DNA of 25,786 nucleotides from an uncultured Collinsella sp. (GTDB taxonomy: Bacteria; Actinomycetota; Coriobacteriia; Coriobacteriales; Coriobacteriaceae), in the NCBI GenBank assembly GCA_958346165.1, contig CATVQO010000003.1, positions 1 through 25,786 on the forward strand, in the 5' to 3' direction. Below are positions 14,199-22,611 of the stretch, in pieces (position 1 is the stretch's first letter; each line of letters begins with the position of its first letter). The notes below the pieces were generated by a model. It did no database searches and was not told the DNA's origin. It saw nothing but the letters and a program-made list of their open reading frames with translations. The position numbers were made by a program, and so were the translations under genes.

Positions 14199-15173
14199 TT
14201 AGCCAAGAACACGGGCCATGCGCGTCTTGAACTCGGACAGGAAGCGCGGGGCGTCGACGGTCAGCGCCACGAGTGCGCCCTTGTCGGGATCGGCCACACG
14301 GCGCTCATCGCAGATGGTGCGGCCGCGATACTCGCCGAGCAGGTCGACGCGCAGGTTACAGCCGAGCGCACCCACGAGCGTGGGGTCGATCGCCACGGCA
14401 ACGGCCAGCGGATCGTGCAGCGCACAACCACCCAGGTAGGGTGCGTTCATCTCGTACGAGCCAATGTAGTGCTCGACCATGCTCGCAAATGCGCAGCCCG
14501 CCATGGTGCCCGAGCCCGTCCAGCCGGCAATGTCGCGGCGTGTGAGCACCACGCGATGCGTCACGTCCAGACCCACCATGGTGAGCTTACGGCCCGAGCG
14601 CAGCACCGCGTCGGCTGCCTCGGGGTCGCTCGCCATATTGGCCTCGGCGCCCGCGCTCACGTTGCCGGGCACGGTAAGGGCACCGCCCATCACGACCACG
14701 CGGCCGATGGACATCATCGCCGCCGCATCGCGCTCCAGGGCGAGCGCCAGGTTGGAGAGCGGGCCAGTCGCCACGTAGACCAGATCGGGACCATAGGTGC
14801 GCGCGGCATCGATCAGATAATCGACCGCAGCGTTGCCGTCGGCCGAGGTCGCCCCCACCGGCTCGTAGGGCGACGCGGGCACGCTCGCGCCGCCGATGCC
14901 GTTCTTGCCGTGAATGAGCGCGGTGGACGCCGGCGGCGTATAGGGCTCAGTCGCCTGCAGAGGACGGTCGGCACCCAGGTACACCGGAACCTCGGGGCGA
15001 CCCAGCAGATCGAGCACCGCCAGGCAATTGTGCGCCGATTGCTCGACGCGCACGTTACCAAAGCACGTGGTGATGCCCACGAGCTCCATCTCGGGGCTCG
15101 CGATGGCATAGGCCAGCGCCATCGCATCGTCAACACCCATATCCAGATCAAGGATCAGCTTCTTGATTGCCAT
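14199..15173 (-). CDS. Nucleoside hydrolase (inosine/uridine-preferring type)
   Basis: A 324-residue cytoplasmic hydrolase that should split ribonucleosides into base and ribose. The N-terminal calcium-site motif reads DLDMGVDDAMAL (D11, D15, D16 retained) instead of the common DTDPGIDDA. VATGPLSNLALAL, GNVSAGAEANMASDPEAA and LHDPLAVA supply the other family motifs, with the HDP aspartate as last metal ligand. Length is normal. ATG at 15173 lies 4 nt after the ribokinase stop codon (minus strand order ribokinase, then hydrolase), with GGAG inside the ribokinase end, so the two are co-translated. Together they turn nucleosides into ribose 5-phosphate. Base preference cannot be read from the sequence. 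Confidence 0.93.
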   Translation of the reverse strand: MAIKKLILDLDMGVDDAMALAYAIASPEMELVGITTCFGNVRVEQSAHNCLAVLDLLGRPEVPVYLGADRPLQATEPYTPPASTALIHGKNGIGGASVPASPYEPVGATSADGNAAVDYLIDAARTYGPDLVYVATGPLSNLALALERDAAAMMSIGRVVVMGGALTVPGNVSAGAEANMASDPEAADAVLRSGRKLTMVGLDVTHRVVLTRRDIAGWTGSGTMAGCAFASMVEHYIGSYEMNAPYLGGCALHDPLAVAVAIDPTLVGALGCNLRVDLLGEYRGRTICDERRVADPDKGALVALTVDAPRFLSEFKTRMARVLG

Positions 15174-15177
15174 TGTT

Positions 15178-16173
15178 CTACTCCGCTTCTCCGTCTTGTA
15201 CTAAATCGTCTAAATCAAACACGCGCTCAACTTCGGCGCGCGTGGGAATCGATTGCTGAGCGCCCAGGCGCGACACCGTCACTGCCGAGGCGCGAGCACC
15301 CGCGGCCATGCACTCAAAGAGCGGCAAGCCCTCTAGGCGAGCCGCCGCCAACGCGCCGATAAACGTATCGCCGGCGGCCGTGGTATCGACTACCGTACTC
15401 GAAAGTGCCGGCATGCGCAGCAGCTCACCGCCATCGCCGAGCGTAACCGAGCCGGCACCGCCCAACGTGATGACCGCGGCGCCGGCGCCCTTGTCGAGCA
15501 GCGCATTGAGCGCGGCGACGCAACTCACATCATCCGTGGGCAGAATGCCCGTCAGAACCTGGCACTCGGTCTCGTTGGGACAGACCAGGTCGACCGCAGG
15601 CCAGACCTCCGCAGGCAGCTCGCAGGCAGGCGCCGGATTAAAGACCGTATAGAACCCCAGCTCGTGAGCGCAAACAAGCGCCTCGGCCGTCGCCGCAAGG
15701 TCACATTCGCCCTGGGTGATAAAGACGCTTCCGGCAGTCGGGGCAATCTCGCTGGCGTCGCCGTCGAGCTCATGGGCCACCAGACGCCTCAGCGCGCAGG
15801 CAACGTCCGCGCCCGCAAGCACATGGTTGGCGCCCGGTGACAGTATGATGCGGTTGTCGCCCTCGCAGCGAATGATGGTCGCCGTTCCCGTCTCCACGTC
15901 ATCGCGATGCACTACAAAGTCACAGTCCACGCCGGCGTCTTGGAGCCCCGCCACGAGCGACGCGCCGAACGCGTCGCGACCGACCGCGCCGATCATGTGC
16001 GTGCACGCGCCCATACGCGCGGCAGCTACGGCCTGATTGGCGCCCTTGCCGCCGGCGTTGGTGATAAACCCGCTGCCGCCGACGGTCTCGCCCGCACGCG
16101 GTATGCGCTCGCACGCCACCGAAAGGTCCATGTTCATACTGCCGAACACCGCAACGATGCCGCGATCTGCCAT
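15178..16173 (-). CDS. rbsK: Ribokinase
   Basis: A 331-residue PfkB-family kinase. [17 protein letters not shown] near the N-terminus binds the sugar, NPAP and [12 protein letters not shown] are ribokinase-like, and [14 protein letters not shown] holds the catalytic aspartate and anion hole. It phosphorylates ribose at O5. ATG at 16173 is chosen, with a strong GAGGAGG site; the frame open to 16227 has no similarity there. First gene of a two-gene operon with a nucleoside hydrolase, so the ribose probably comes from nucleosides rather than from an ABC importer. Another PfkB sugar kinase specificity is possible but the context favours ribose. Confidence 0.92.
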   Translation of the reverse strand: MADRGIVAVFGSMNMDLSVACERIPRAGETVGGSGFITNAGGKGANQAVAAARMGACTHMIGAVGRDAFGASLVAGLQDAGVDCDFVVHRDDVETGTATIIRCEGDNRIILSPGANHVLAGADVACALRRLVAHELDGDASEIAPTAGSVFITQGECDLAATAEALVCAHELGFYTVFNPAPACELPAEVWPAVDLVCPNETECQVLTGILPTDDVSCVAALNALLDKGAGAAVITLGGAGSVTLGDGGELLRMPALSSTVVDTTAAGDTFIGALAAARLEGLPLFECMAAGARASAVTVSRLGAQQSIPTRAEVERVFDLDDLVQDGEAE

Positions 16174-16360
16174 GGAAACCTCCTCATCTGCGGGCCTTAT
16201 GCCCACCGTCGGCCGTCGATCGTGCACTCTCGCACCCCCTATAACTTTAGTTCACTTTGATGTGGACGCGCGCTTGAGCTTGCGCCAGCAGCAAGCATTC
16301 ACAGGAGCAGGCAGTTACAATGAAGGCGTGCTGATTATTCTCGTCATTGGATGATGTTTT

Positions 16361-18577
16361 ATGGAACAACTCTCGCAATCGGGCTCGCGCGGTCGACGCC
16401 GCACGGGCAACGAGCCGGCGCCGCACGAACGCGTGAAGGGCGAACGCCGTGCCAACGAGCCGCGACGCACCGCGAGCCCCCATCGCGCTTCTGCTAACAA
16501 CGCGGGCCGCGCCAACACTCCCGCCGCGGAGCAGACGCCTGCTCGCCCCAAGTCCCGCTACATCCCTGCGCTCGACGGTCTGCGTACGCTCGCCGTCGTC
16601 GCAGTGGTGCTCTATCACCTTAACCTCACGTGGGCTCAGGGCGGCCTGCTTGGCGTCACGATCTTCTTTGTGCTTTCGGGCTATCTGATCACGCGCTTGC
16701 TGCTCAACGAAGTCGCTAAGACTGGCCGCATCGACCTCAAGAGCTTCTGGATTCGCCGCATCCGTCGCCTGGTCCCCGCCGTGGTGACCGTCGTGGTGGT
16801 GACCTGTGCTCTGTGCACCGTCTTCAACCACGTGATGCTCACCAAGATGCGCCCCGACATCCTGCCGTCGCTGTTGTTCTTCAACAACTGGTGGCAGATT
16901 GCCCAAAACGTCTCGTACTTCAATGCTCTGGGCGACCCCTCGCCGCTCACGCACTTTTGGTCGCTTGCCATCGAGGAACAGTTCTACCTGATTTGGCCGC
17001 CACTGCTGTTTGCCATGGTATCCATGCATGTGAGCAAGCCCAACACGCGCCGCGTGGTTCTGGGCCTAGCTGCTGTCTCCGCCATCGCCATGATGGTGCT
17101 TTACAACCCTGCCGCCGACCCCAGCCGCGTGTACTACGGCACCGACACCCGTGTGTTCTCGCTGCTGCTGGGTGCCTGGATGGCCTTTATCCCCGATCGC
17201 GACCTGGCGCCGGTGCGTCTCGCTCATCGTTTGGGGCTCAATCGCCTGGCTGGCGCCGCCAAGCACGGCAAGAACGCCGTGGGCAAACCTGGCGAGAAGG
17301 CCGACGAATCAGCCGAGACTGCCCCGGCACAGCCGAGCGCCCTCGTGCGCTTTTGGTCCTCGCCCGCATCCATCGATGTGTTGGGCGTCGTGGGCCTGGT
17401 TGGCCTTGCCGCCATGGTCGCGCTCACCAACGGCTACACCGCGTTCCAGTATCGCGGCGGCACGCTGTTATGCTCCACCCTCACGCTCATGGTCATCGCG
17501 GCCTGTGTGCAGCCCCAGGGAATGGTTGCCCGCGCGCTGTCCGCCGAGCCGCTCGTGTGGGTTGGCAAGCGCTCGTACAGCATCTACCTGTGGCACTATC
17601 CCCTGCTGTTGCTCATGAACCCGGTCGCCAACATCAACGATACACCGTGGTGGCAGTACATTTTGCAGGTGCTATTGGTGGTCGCCGTGGCCGAATGCTC
17701 ATATCGCTTTATCGAGACGCCGTTTAGAAAGGGCGCCTTTGGGCGCACCGTATCCGAGTTCCGCGACGGCACCGCCACGCCCGCCAACTGGGTGCGCGCG
17801 CACGTCCCTGCCTGTGCAGCCTGCGCTGTCGTGTTGGTCGTTGCACTGGGCGGCCTGATCTTTGTGCCCGAGACGTCTGCGCTGAGCGGCGAGGGCGCCG
17901 AAGTTCTGAACAAGGAAGCCAAGAACGCCGCACCCACCGACCAGCAGGCGGCCGACGACACCGACAAGGACAACGACGGCTTCCCCGACGGCTCCTACGA
18001 CCTGTTGATGATCGGTGACTCCGTGTCGCTGCGCGCCGTTGATTCCTTTGACGGCGTGTTCCCGCACAGCCATATCGATGCCGAAAAGGGCCGCCAGTTT
18101 GATGCGGGCCGCGCGACATTTGAGGGCTATATCCAGCAGAACCTTGCCGGCAAGATCGTGGTCTTTGCCCTGGGCACCAACGGTTTGGTAACGGACGCCC
18201 AGGTCGACGCAATCATGGCCGACGCCGGCGAGCAGCGTATTGTCGTGTTTGTAAACACGCGTAGCCCGCAGCCGTGGGTCGGGTCCACGAACCAGGCCAT
18301 CGCCAACGCCGCAACGCGCTACAAGAATGTACGCGTTATCGACTGGTACGGGTACAGCACCAACCGCAACGACCTGTTCGACGGCGACGGCACGCACCTG
18401 TCGACCACCGGCGTAACCGAGTACCTCAACCTGATCCACGATGCAGTCAAGAAAGACCTGCCCGTGCACCCCGAGGACCACGTCAACGATCCGCAGCCGG
18501 CAGCCGTCAAGTCCGCCGGCGACGCACTCGTCAATGCCCTCGCCTACAAGCCGCACAAGCTGGGCATCGACAAGTAA
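16361..18577 (+). CDS. OatA-like acyltransferase: acyltransferase-3 membrane domain plus SGNH domain
   Basis: A 738-residue membrane protein. Residues 1-66 are basic and disordered. An acyltransferase-3 domain with about ten membrane segments spans roughly 67-465 (YIPALDGLRTLAVVAVVLYH, FFVLSGYLITRLL, HFWSLAIEEQFYLIWPPLL). It is interrupted by a cytoplasmic-type loop at about 290-330 rich in K, A and E. A last membrane segment near 483-503 leads to an extracellular SGNH hydrolase-like domain (about 545-715). The catalytic set is visible: GDSVS with S554, GTNG, and DGTHLS with D676 and H679. The architecture matches peptidoglycan O-acetyltransferase OatA, which protects muramic acid from lysozyme. 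Another surface polymer may be the acceptor. The ribosome site (GGATGATG) is weak. It is divergent from the ribokinase operon. Confidence 0.88.
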   Translation: MEQLSQSGSRGRRRTGNEPAPHERVKGERRANEPRRTASPHRASANNAGRANTPAAEQTPARPKSRYIPALDGLRTLAVVAVVLYHLNLTWAQGGLLGVTIFFVLSGYLITRLLLNEVAKTGRIDLKSFWIRRIRRLVPAVVTVVVVTCALCTVFNHVMLTKMRPDILPSLLFFNNWWQIAQNVSYFNALGDPSPLTHFWSLAIEEQFYLIWPPLLFAMVSMHVSKPNTRRVVLGLAAVSAIAMMVLYNPAADPSRVYYGTDTRVFSLLLGAWMAFIPDRDLAPVRLAHRLGLNRLAGAAKHGKNAVGKPGEKADESAETAPAQPSALVRFWSSPASIDVLGVVGLVGLAAMVALTNGYTAFQYRGGTLLCSTLTLMVIAACVQPQGMVARALSAEPLVWVGKRSYSIYLWHYPLLLLMNPVANINDTPWWQYILQVLLVVAVAECSYRFIETPFRKGAFGRTVSEFRDGTATPANWVRAHVPACAACAVVLVVALGGLIFVPETSALSGEGAEVLNKEAKNAAPTDQQAADDTDKDNDGFPDGSYDLLMIGDSVSLRAVDSFDGVFPHSHIDAEKGRQFDAGRATFEGYIQQNLAGKIVVFALGTNGLVTDAQVDAIMADAGEQRIVVFVNTRSPQPWVGSTNQAIANAATRYKNVRVIDWYGYSTNRNDLFDGDGTHLSTTGVTEYLNLIHDAVKKDLPVHPEDHVNDPQPAAVKSAGDALVNALAYKPHKLGIDK

Positions 18578-18579
18578 CG

Positions 18580-18643
18580 CGCAGCAAAATCTGCGTACAC
18601 CCGCAGGGGGGGGCGTCGGCCACGGCCGACACCCCCCCTGCGG
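18580..18643 (+). terminator. Hairpins after the acyltransferase gene, probable terminator without T-tract
   Basis: A small hairpin CGCAG/CTGCG lies at 18580-18595. A very strong one follows at 18601-18643: a 12-bp stem, CCGCAG plus G6 against C6 plus CTGCGG, then a small bulge and GTCGGCC/GGCCGAC. No T-tract follows on the plus strand, so termination would rest on stem strength or Rho. Confidence 0.5.
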
Positions 18644-18814
18644 CAGTTAGGGGCGCTCCTTAACTGCCGGCACCTGGAGGCACTCCTGGCGCGGCCAATG
18701 AAGACCTCTGCGGATGAATTCCAAGCCGCTCCGCCGCTCCAGACATCATTTCCGCGCCTCGCGCCTGCCCCAAACAATCAAAACAAGCCCTTTTCGCCGC
18801 AACCTCAAAGGTCC

Positions 18815-19044
18815 GTGGGCAAAAAAGGGCAAATATGAGTACTGTTACCATTTTAGTAGCAGACAAAATCCCCCAAAATGACGTCCGGGCGAGCCCTACA
18901 GCCCCTTAAAGCAGCCAACCTGACTGGTTTAAGGCGTATTGGAGCCAATTTTAATGGACATACTATAGATTATGTTCATTATCTTCTTCGATGTAAATGC
19001 TATTCACTTAGCAACAGTACTCATATTTGGCATTTTTTGCCCAC
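18815..19044. repeat. 230-bp element bounded by 34-bp inverted repeats
   Basis: Bases 18815-18848 and 19011-19044 are reverse complements at 31 of 34 positions; the inner part CAAATATGAGTACTGTT is exact. The 162-bp interior is AT-richer than the surrounding genes and holds no convincing gene. TAGCAGACAAAA occurs as a direct repeat at 18857-18868 and 19066-19077, one copy inside and one just outside. The whole 18578-19126 gap (549 bp) holds this element, the hairpins at 18580-18643 and the terminator at 19074-19108, and nothing else I can support. MITE-like or REP-like origin is inference. Confidence 0.65.
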
Positions 19045-19073
19045 TGCCATATAACTAGCACCCTATAGCAGAC

Positions 19074-19108
19074 AAAAAACAGGCCGCAACCCATCGCTGC
19101 AGCCTGTT
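19074..19108 (-). terminator. Terminator of the MgtE-like/NRAMP operon
   Basis: On the minus strand AACAGGC (19108-19102) pairs with GCCTGTT (19084-19078), extended by GC/GC after one mismatch, followed by a T-run (TTTTTT, 19079-19074). It lies 19 nt after the NRAMP stop codon. Confidence 0.85.
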
Positions 19109-19126
19109 CGGAGGCAAAAGTGGGCG

Positions 19127-20389
19127 CTAAGCGCTGTAGCCCATCGCCTGTAGGACAAACATGACGACCGTCAACACCGTAATCACGCCGATAGTCGCCC
19201 ACGTGAGCACGTTCCATACGCGGCCGTTGCGGTTGGCGCCCATAATGTGGCGATCCGCCGCGATAACCACCTGGAATACCAAGACTACGGGCAGCAGCAC
19301 GCCGTTGATGACCTGCGAGGTCATCATAATCTGGAACAAATCGACGCCAGGCATGAGCACCAACACGGCAGAAATGCCGATGATGGCCGTAATGATGCCG
19401 CGGTAAACCGGGGCCTCGTCCCAGCTGCGATCGGCGCCGCGCTCCCAACCAAAAGCCTCGCAGATAGCACTCGACGTAACACCCGGCAGCACGCAGGCAG
19501 CCAAAAAGCTCGCTGCGACCAGGCCCGAGGCAAACAGCACCGTGGACCACTGACCCGCGATGGGCTCCAGCGCGCGGGCGGCATCGGCGGCATCGCTAAT
19601 CTGAATACCCGCCGGGAACAGCACCGTACCGGTCGTGATGATAATGAAGCCCGCAATGATATCAGCAGCAATCGAGCCGCTCACGGTATCAATACGCTGC
19701 AGCACGATGTCGTCCTCGCCCGCATTCTTATCGACCACGTTGTTCTGAGCCAAGAAGATCATCCACGGCGCGATGGTGGTACCGATCGTTGCGACCACGA
19801 GCGACACGTAGCTGGGGTCATTTTGAATGTTAGGCACGACCAGGTCGACCGCGACCTCACCCCAGTTGGGGCCAGCCATAAACGCGGCGACAATATAGGT
19901 CACGAACACGCAGCTCACCAGCAGCAGAATCTTCTCGATGCGCTGGAAGCTGCCCGACATGGTAAGCATCCACACCAGCAGCGCCACCAGCGGCACCGAA
20001 ATGCCCGCCGGCACGCCAAAGAGAGCAAGGCCGCTGGCGATGCCCGCGAACTCCGAAATGGTCACAGCCGTGTTGGCGATCAACAGCGCCGCCATAGCAA
20101 GTACACTCTTGCGCACGCCAAAGCGCTCGCGAATGAGCGATGCCAGGCCCTTGCCCGTGACGCAGCCGCAGCGCGCCGCGGTCTCCTGCGTCACGATGAG
20201 CAGCACAGTCATGACGGGAAGCATCCAGAGCATCTTGTAGCCATAGCTGGCGCCCGCGCTGGAATACGTTGCAATGCCGCCGGCGTCATTGCCCGAAAGC
20301 GCCGCCAGCAGACCGGGACCCATAGCGCCAAAGATGGCCGCGATGGTCAACTTTTGCTTGGTGCCCGACTTTTGCTTGGTATTTTGCAC
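19127..20389 (-). CDS. NRAMP-family transporter of the magnesium type (NRMT-like)
   Basis: A 420-residue polytopic membrane protein of the SLC11/NRAMP family, 11 or so membrane helices. The first-helix metal motif DPGN reads D35-A-G-G38 here (SGNDAGGIATY), and the sixth-helix MPH motif reads APW (GTTIAPWMIFL). The same kind of change, loss of the methionine and asparagine ligands, marks NRMT proteins; one from Eggerthella lenta was shown to carry Mg2+ and Mn2+ without proton coupling. The neighbour upstream is an MgtE-like protein, which supports a magnesium role. Start: GTG at 20389 with AGGTGG 4 nt before it and 8 nt after the upstream stop; the frame open to 20452 would overlap the MgtE-like gene. 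A manganese transporter is the alternative, less likely. Confidence 0.88.
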   Translation of the reverse strand: MQNTKQKSGTKQKLTIAAIFGAMGPGLLAALSGNDAGGIATYSSAGASYGYKMLWMLPVMTVLLIVTQETAARCGCVTGKGLASLIRERFGVRKSVLAMAALLIANTAVTISEFAGIASGLALFGVPAGISVPLVALLVWMLTMSGSFQRIEKILLLVSCVFVTYIVAAFMAGPNWGEVAVDLVVPNIQNDPSYVSLVVATIGTTIAPWMIFLAQNNVVDKNAGEDDIVLQRIDTVSGSIAADIIAGFIIITTGTVLFPAGIQISDAADAARALEPIAGQWSTVLFASGLVAASFLAACVLPGVTSSAICEAFGWERGADRSWDEAPVYRGIITAIIGISAVLVLMPGVDLFQIMMTSQVINGVLLPVVLVFQVVIAADRHIMGANRNGRVWNVLTWATIGVITVLTVVMFVLQAMGYSA

Positions 20390-20397
20390 GCGACCAC

Positions 20398-22242
20398 CTA
20401 ACCCATGACCGACATGGTGAGCAGCACCGCAGCGGCGCAGTACGCTACGCACGAGATCATGACGGCAATAACGTTCATGGCGGTGCCCGACGTGTTGAGG
20501 TCATGCTCGTCACGCCAGAACAGCACCATCAGGTAAATCACGGCGCTCATGTTGCCAACCAGGCAAATGATGGCAGCGATATTAAAGCACCCGGTAAAGA
20601 GTTGCTTCTCAAACATGGGCGCATCGGGGAACGCAGCGGTGCGCACCAGCTGGGCGCACAGATAGGTCACGAGTGACAGAATCAGGCCCATGCCCGTGCT
20701 CTGGAAGAAGAACCCCAGATACGGCTTGGGCTCGTCGTCGTGACCGTCATACTCCAGGAAGTAGTTCTTGACGAACGACACCATACGCGAGGCAGCCAGC
20801 AACACGAGCGGCATGGCGCACATGGGGAACACCACCAAACGCGCGGAGCCCAGCGCCGTCCCCAGCACCGTTGCCATGATGCACGAGGCGATGCCCCACA
20901 CGACGACCCAGTACTGACGATGCACGAACCAGCTGAGCACGTTCGTCGAGTCGTCCGACGCGCTATCGCCCGAGCCGACACCGGCGATCTGCAGGTCCTC
21001 CTGATGCTCCTCGGCAATAACGTCCATGGCGTCGTCGAAGGTCACGATGCCCAGGATATGACGGTTCTCGTCGCAGACAGGGATGGCAACCAGGTCGTAC
21101 TTGGTCATCTCGTCCGTCACGTCTTCCTGGTCCTCGTCGGGTGACACGTAGACCAGATCGCGATAGGCGAGCTGGCCCAGCGTGGCGTCGCGGTCGGCCA
21201 CGATCAGCGTGCGCAGCGAAAGCACGCCCGTCAGCATGCCGCTCGGGTCCTCGGTATAGACGTAATAGACGCTCTCAAAGTCCTCGTCGAGCTTGCGAAT
21301 CGCCTCGATGGCGTCACCGACCGTTGCCGTGGCGGGCAGCGAGACAAACTCCGAGGTCATGATGCGGCCGGCGGTGTTGTCCTCGTAGCCCAGCAGATTA
21401 CGAATCGCCTTCTCCTCCTTGACGCCCATCAGGCGCAGGAGCTTCTCGGCCTTCTCATAATCGAGTTCGTCGATCAGGTCGGCAGCGTCGTCCGGGTCCA
21501 TCATGGCCAGCATCGACGATGCGTCGGTATCGGACAGGCCCTCGAGCATCTCGGTCATAAGCTCGTCGTCATCGAACTCCGAGATGGCCTCGGCGGCCTG
21601 GGCAGTATCGAGCTGCGCAAACACCTGCGCACGCAGGCGCGGGTCGAGCTGCTCGATAATGTCGGCGATGTCGGCAGGGTGCAGCTCGCCGAGCGTCTTG
21701 TGCGACACCGAGAGTTGAATGTTCTTGGTCGAGCGGTCGAGCAGGTCCATGTAGGACCAAGCGATGATGTCCTCACTGAGCGGCTTGCCCAGGTGCTTCA
21801 TAAAGCCTTCGACGATATGCTCGAGCGCGGGGCTGATGGCGCGTAGCAGACCGCGGGCACCGACCTCGGCGCCCAGCAGGCGCAGCTGGTTTTCGCCCGA
21901 CATGGAAAACTTGATGTCGTTTACGCGCACGACCTTCATGCCCTGCGTGTCGACAATCTGCTTGTTGAGCACGTCGCGGGCAAGCAAGAGTTCGGTCGGC
22001 TGCAGGTACGAAAAACGGATTTCGGTGGCCGACGTCTTAAGGTGTACACCCGTCTCGTCGATACGGTCGACCCATTTGCGCCAGCTGATCATAAACGGCG
22101 TCTTGCCGGGACCGCGGAACGCGAGCGACGTCACGTGTGGAAAAACTTCGCCGGTAGCAATACCAAAATCGTTGACCACGCCGAGCTTTTCGCCATCGAC
22201 GTCCAAGACCGGCAATTTGAGCATCTCACTCAGATAATTCAA
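20398..22242 (-). CDS. MgtE-like protein: PRC-barrel, MgtE N domain, CBS pair and divergent membrane domain
   Basis: A 614-residue protein. Residues 1-140 look like two PRC-barrel units (SEMLKLPVLDVDGEKLG; RDVLNKQIVDTQGMKV). About 150-285 is an MgtE N-type superhelix (LGELHPADIADIIEQLDP, then repeated LxxMDPDDAADLIDEL). About 290-415 holds a CBS pair that should sense Mg2+ or nucleotide (GRIMTSEFVSLP; YDLVAIPVCDENRHILGIV). Five hydrophobic segments follow (about 443-612). The membrane part lacks the GGNxGSQ-like stretch of MgtE, and the position of the pore aspartate (TxxTD in MgtE) appears to be valine in SGTAMNVIAVMIS. It may therefore be a regulator or partner of the NRAMP protein encoded 8 nt downstream rather than a channel. 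Start is TTG at 22242 with GGGAG 6 nt before it. Confidence 0.82.
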   Translation of the reverse strand: MNYLSEMLKLPVLDVDGEKLGVVNDFGIATGEVFPHVTSLAFRGPGKTPFMISWRKWVDRIDETGVHLKTSATEIRFSYLQPTELLLARDVLNKQIVDTQGMKVVRVNDIKFSMSGENQLRLLGAEVGARGLLRAISPALEHIVEGFMKHLGKPLSEDIIAWSYMDLLDRSTKNIQLSVSHKTLGELHPADIADIIEQLDPRLRAQVFAQLDTAQAAEAISEFDDDELMTEMLEGLSDTDASSMLAMMDPDDAADLIDELDYEKAEKLLRLMGVKEEKAIRNLLGYEDNTAGRIMTSEFVSLPATATVGDAIEAIRKLDEDFESVYYVYTEDPSGMLTGVLSLRTLIVADRDATLGQLAYRDLVYVSPDEDQEDVTDEMTKYDLVAIPVCDENRHILGIVTFDDAMDVIAEEHQEDLQIAGVGSGDSASDDSTNVLSWFVHRQYWVVVWGIASCIMATVLGTALGSARLVVFPMCAMPLVLLAASRMVSFVKNYFLEYDGHDDEPKPYLGFFFQSTGMGLILSLVTYLCAQLVRTAAFPDAPMFEKQLFTGCFNIAAIICLVGNMSAVIYLMVLFWRDEHDLNTSGTAMNVIAVMISCVAYCAAAVLLTMSVMG

Positions 22243-22348
22243 TGGTGCTCCCCATCATTATTCCTCCGAACGCGGCCGCGCGTGCGGCGTCCGGGGGCTT
22301 CTGGATATGTATACGCATGCGCGGGCGGCACGCCGCTCGACGCTTACA

Positions 22349-22381
22349 CCCCGTGCATGCGCAAAAAGCACCTGCATGGGG
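22349..22381. repeat. Hairpin in the leader region of the MgtE-like gene
   Basis: CCCCGTGCA (22349-22357) pairs with TGCATGGGG (22373-22381), one G-T wobble, with an A-rich loop. The 22243-22611 gap (369 bp) otherwise holds a promoter-like plus-strand sequence (22429-22458) and a palindrome at 22578-22595. I see no known magnesium riboswitch in it. Confidence 0.4.
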
Positions 22382-22428
22382 TCATCGACTGTATGGTCGA
22401 GGTTTGGATTTCACCTGTAACCTTTCTC

Positions 22429-22458
22429 TTGACCCTCATTAACCGCAGTAACTATAGC
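22429..22458 (+). promoter_or_regulatory. Promoter-like sequence in the 22243-22611 gap
   Basis: TTGACC (22429-22434), an 18-nt spacer and TATAGC (22453-22458) resemble a housekeeping promoter on the plus strand. No plus-strand gene follows; transcripts would run antisense into the NodB-like gene. Chance occurrence in AT-richer intergenic DNA is quite possible. Confidence 0.25.
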
Positions 22459-22577
22459 ATCAGCATCGCGCTGCGGCACCGAATTTATGCGCTGCACATT
22501 GCAGGCATACCAAACGCTGACGTATCCGTGACATAGAGCCGGATGAGCACGGTGGGACAAAGCGATTAAGACCGTCC

Positions 22578-22595
22578 TAAACGACCAGTCGTTTA
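22578..22595. repeat. Perfect palindrome after the NodB-like gene
   Basis: TAAACGAC (22578-22585) and GTCGTTTA (22588-22595) are exact reverse complements with only 2 bases between. It lies 17 nt after the stop codon of the minus-strand gene. No T-tract follows, so it may be a weak terminator or a protein-binding site. Confidence 0.45.
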
Positions 22596-22611
22596 AGCAT
22601 GTCACCAATGG

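Noticed and set aside
14199..16173. Nucleosidase and ribokinase as part of the proposed apioside pathway
   Set aside because: They form their own operon with a terminator and fit ribonucleoside salvage without further assumptions.
16247..17029. Minus-strand frame of 260 codons over the start of the acyltransferase gene
   Set aside because: The plus-strand product shows clear acyltransferase-3 motifs in the same stretch; the minus-strand product has no similarity or suitable start.
22411..22608. Small minus-strand frame of 65 codons in the gap between the NodB-like and MgtE-like genes
   Set aside because: No ribosome site, no recognisable motif, and it overlaps palindromic and promoter-like sequence.
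22243..22611. Possible M-box magnesium riboswitch ahead of the MgtE-like gene
   Set aside because: The conserved M-box segments could not be found on the minus strand; only an isolated hairpin (22349-22381) is visible. A covariance model search would settle it.
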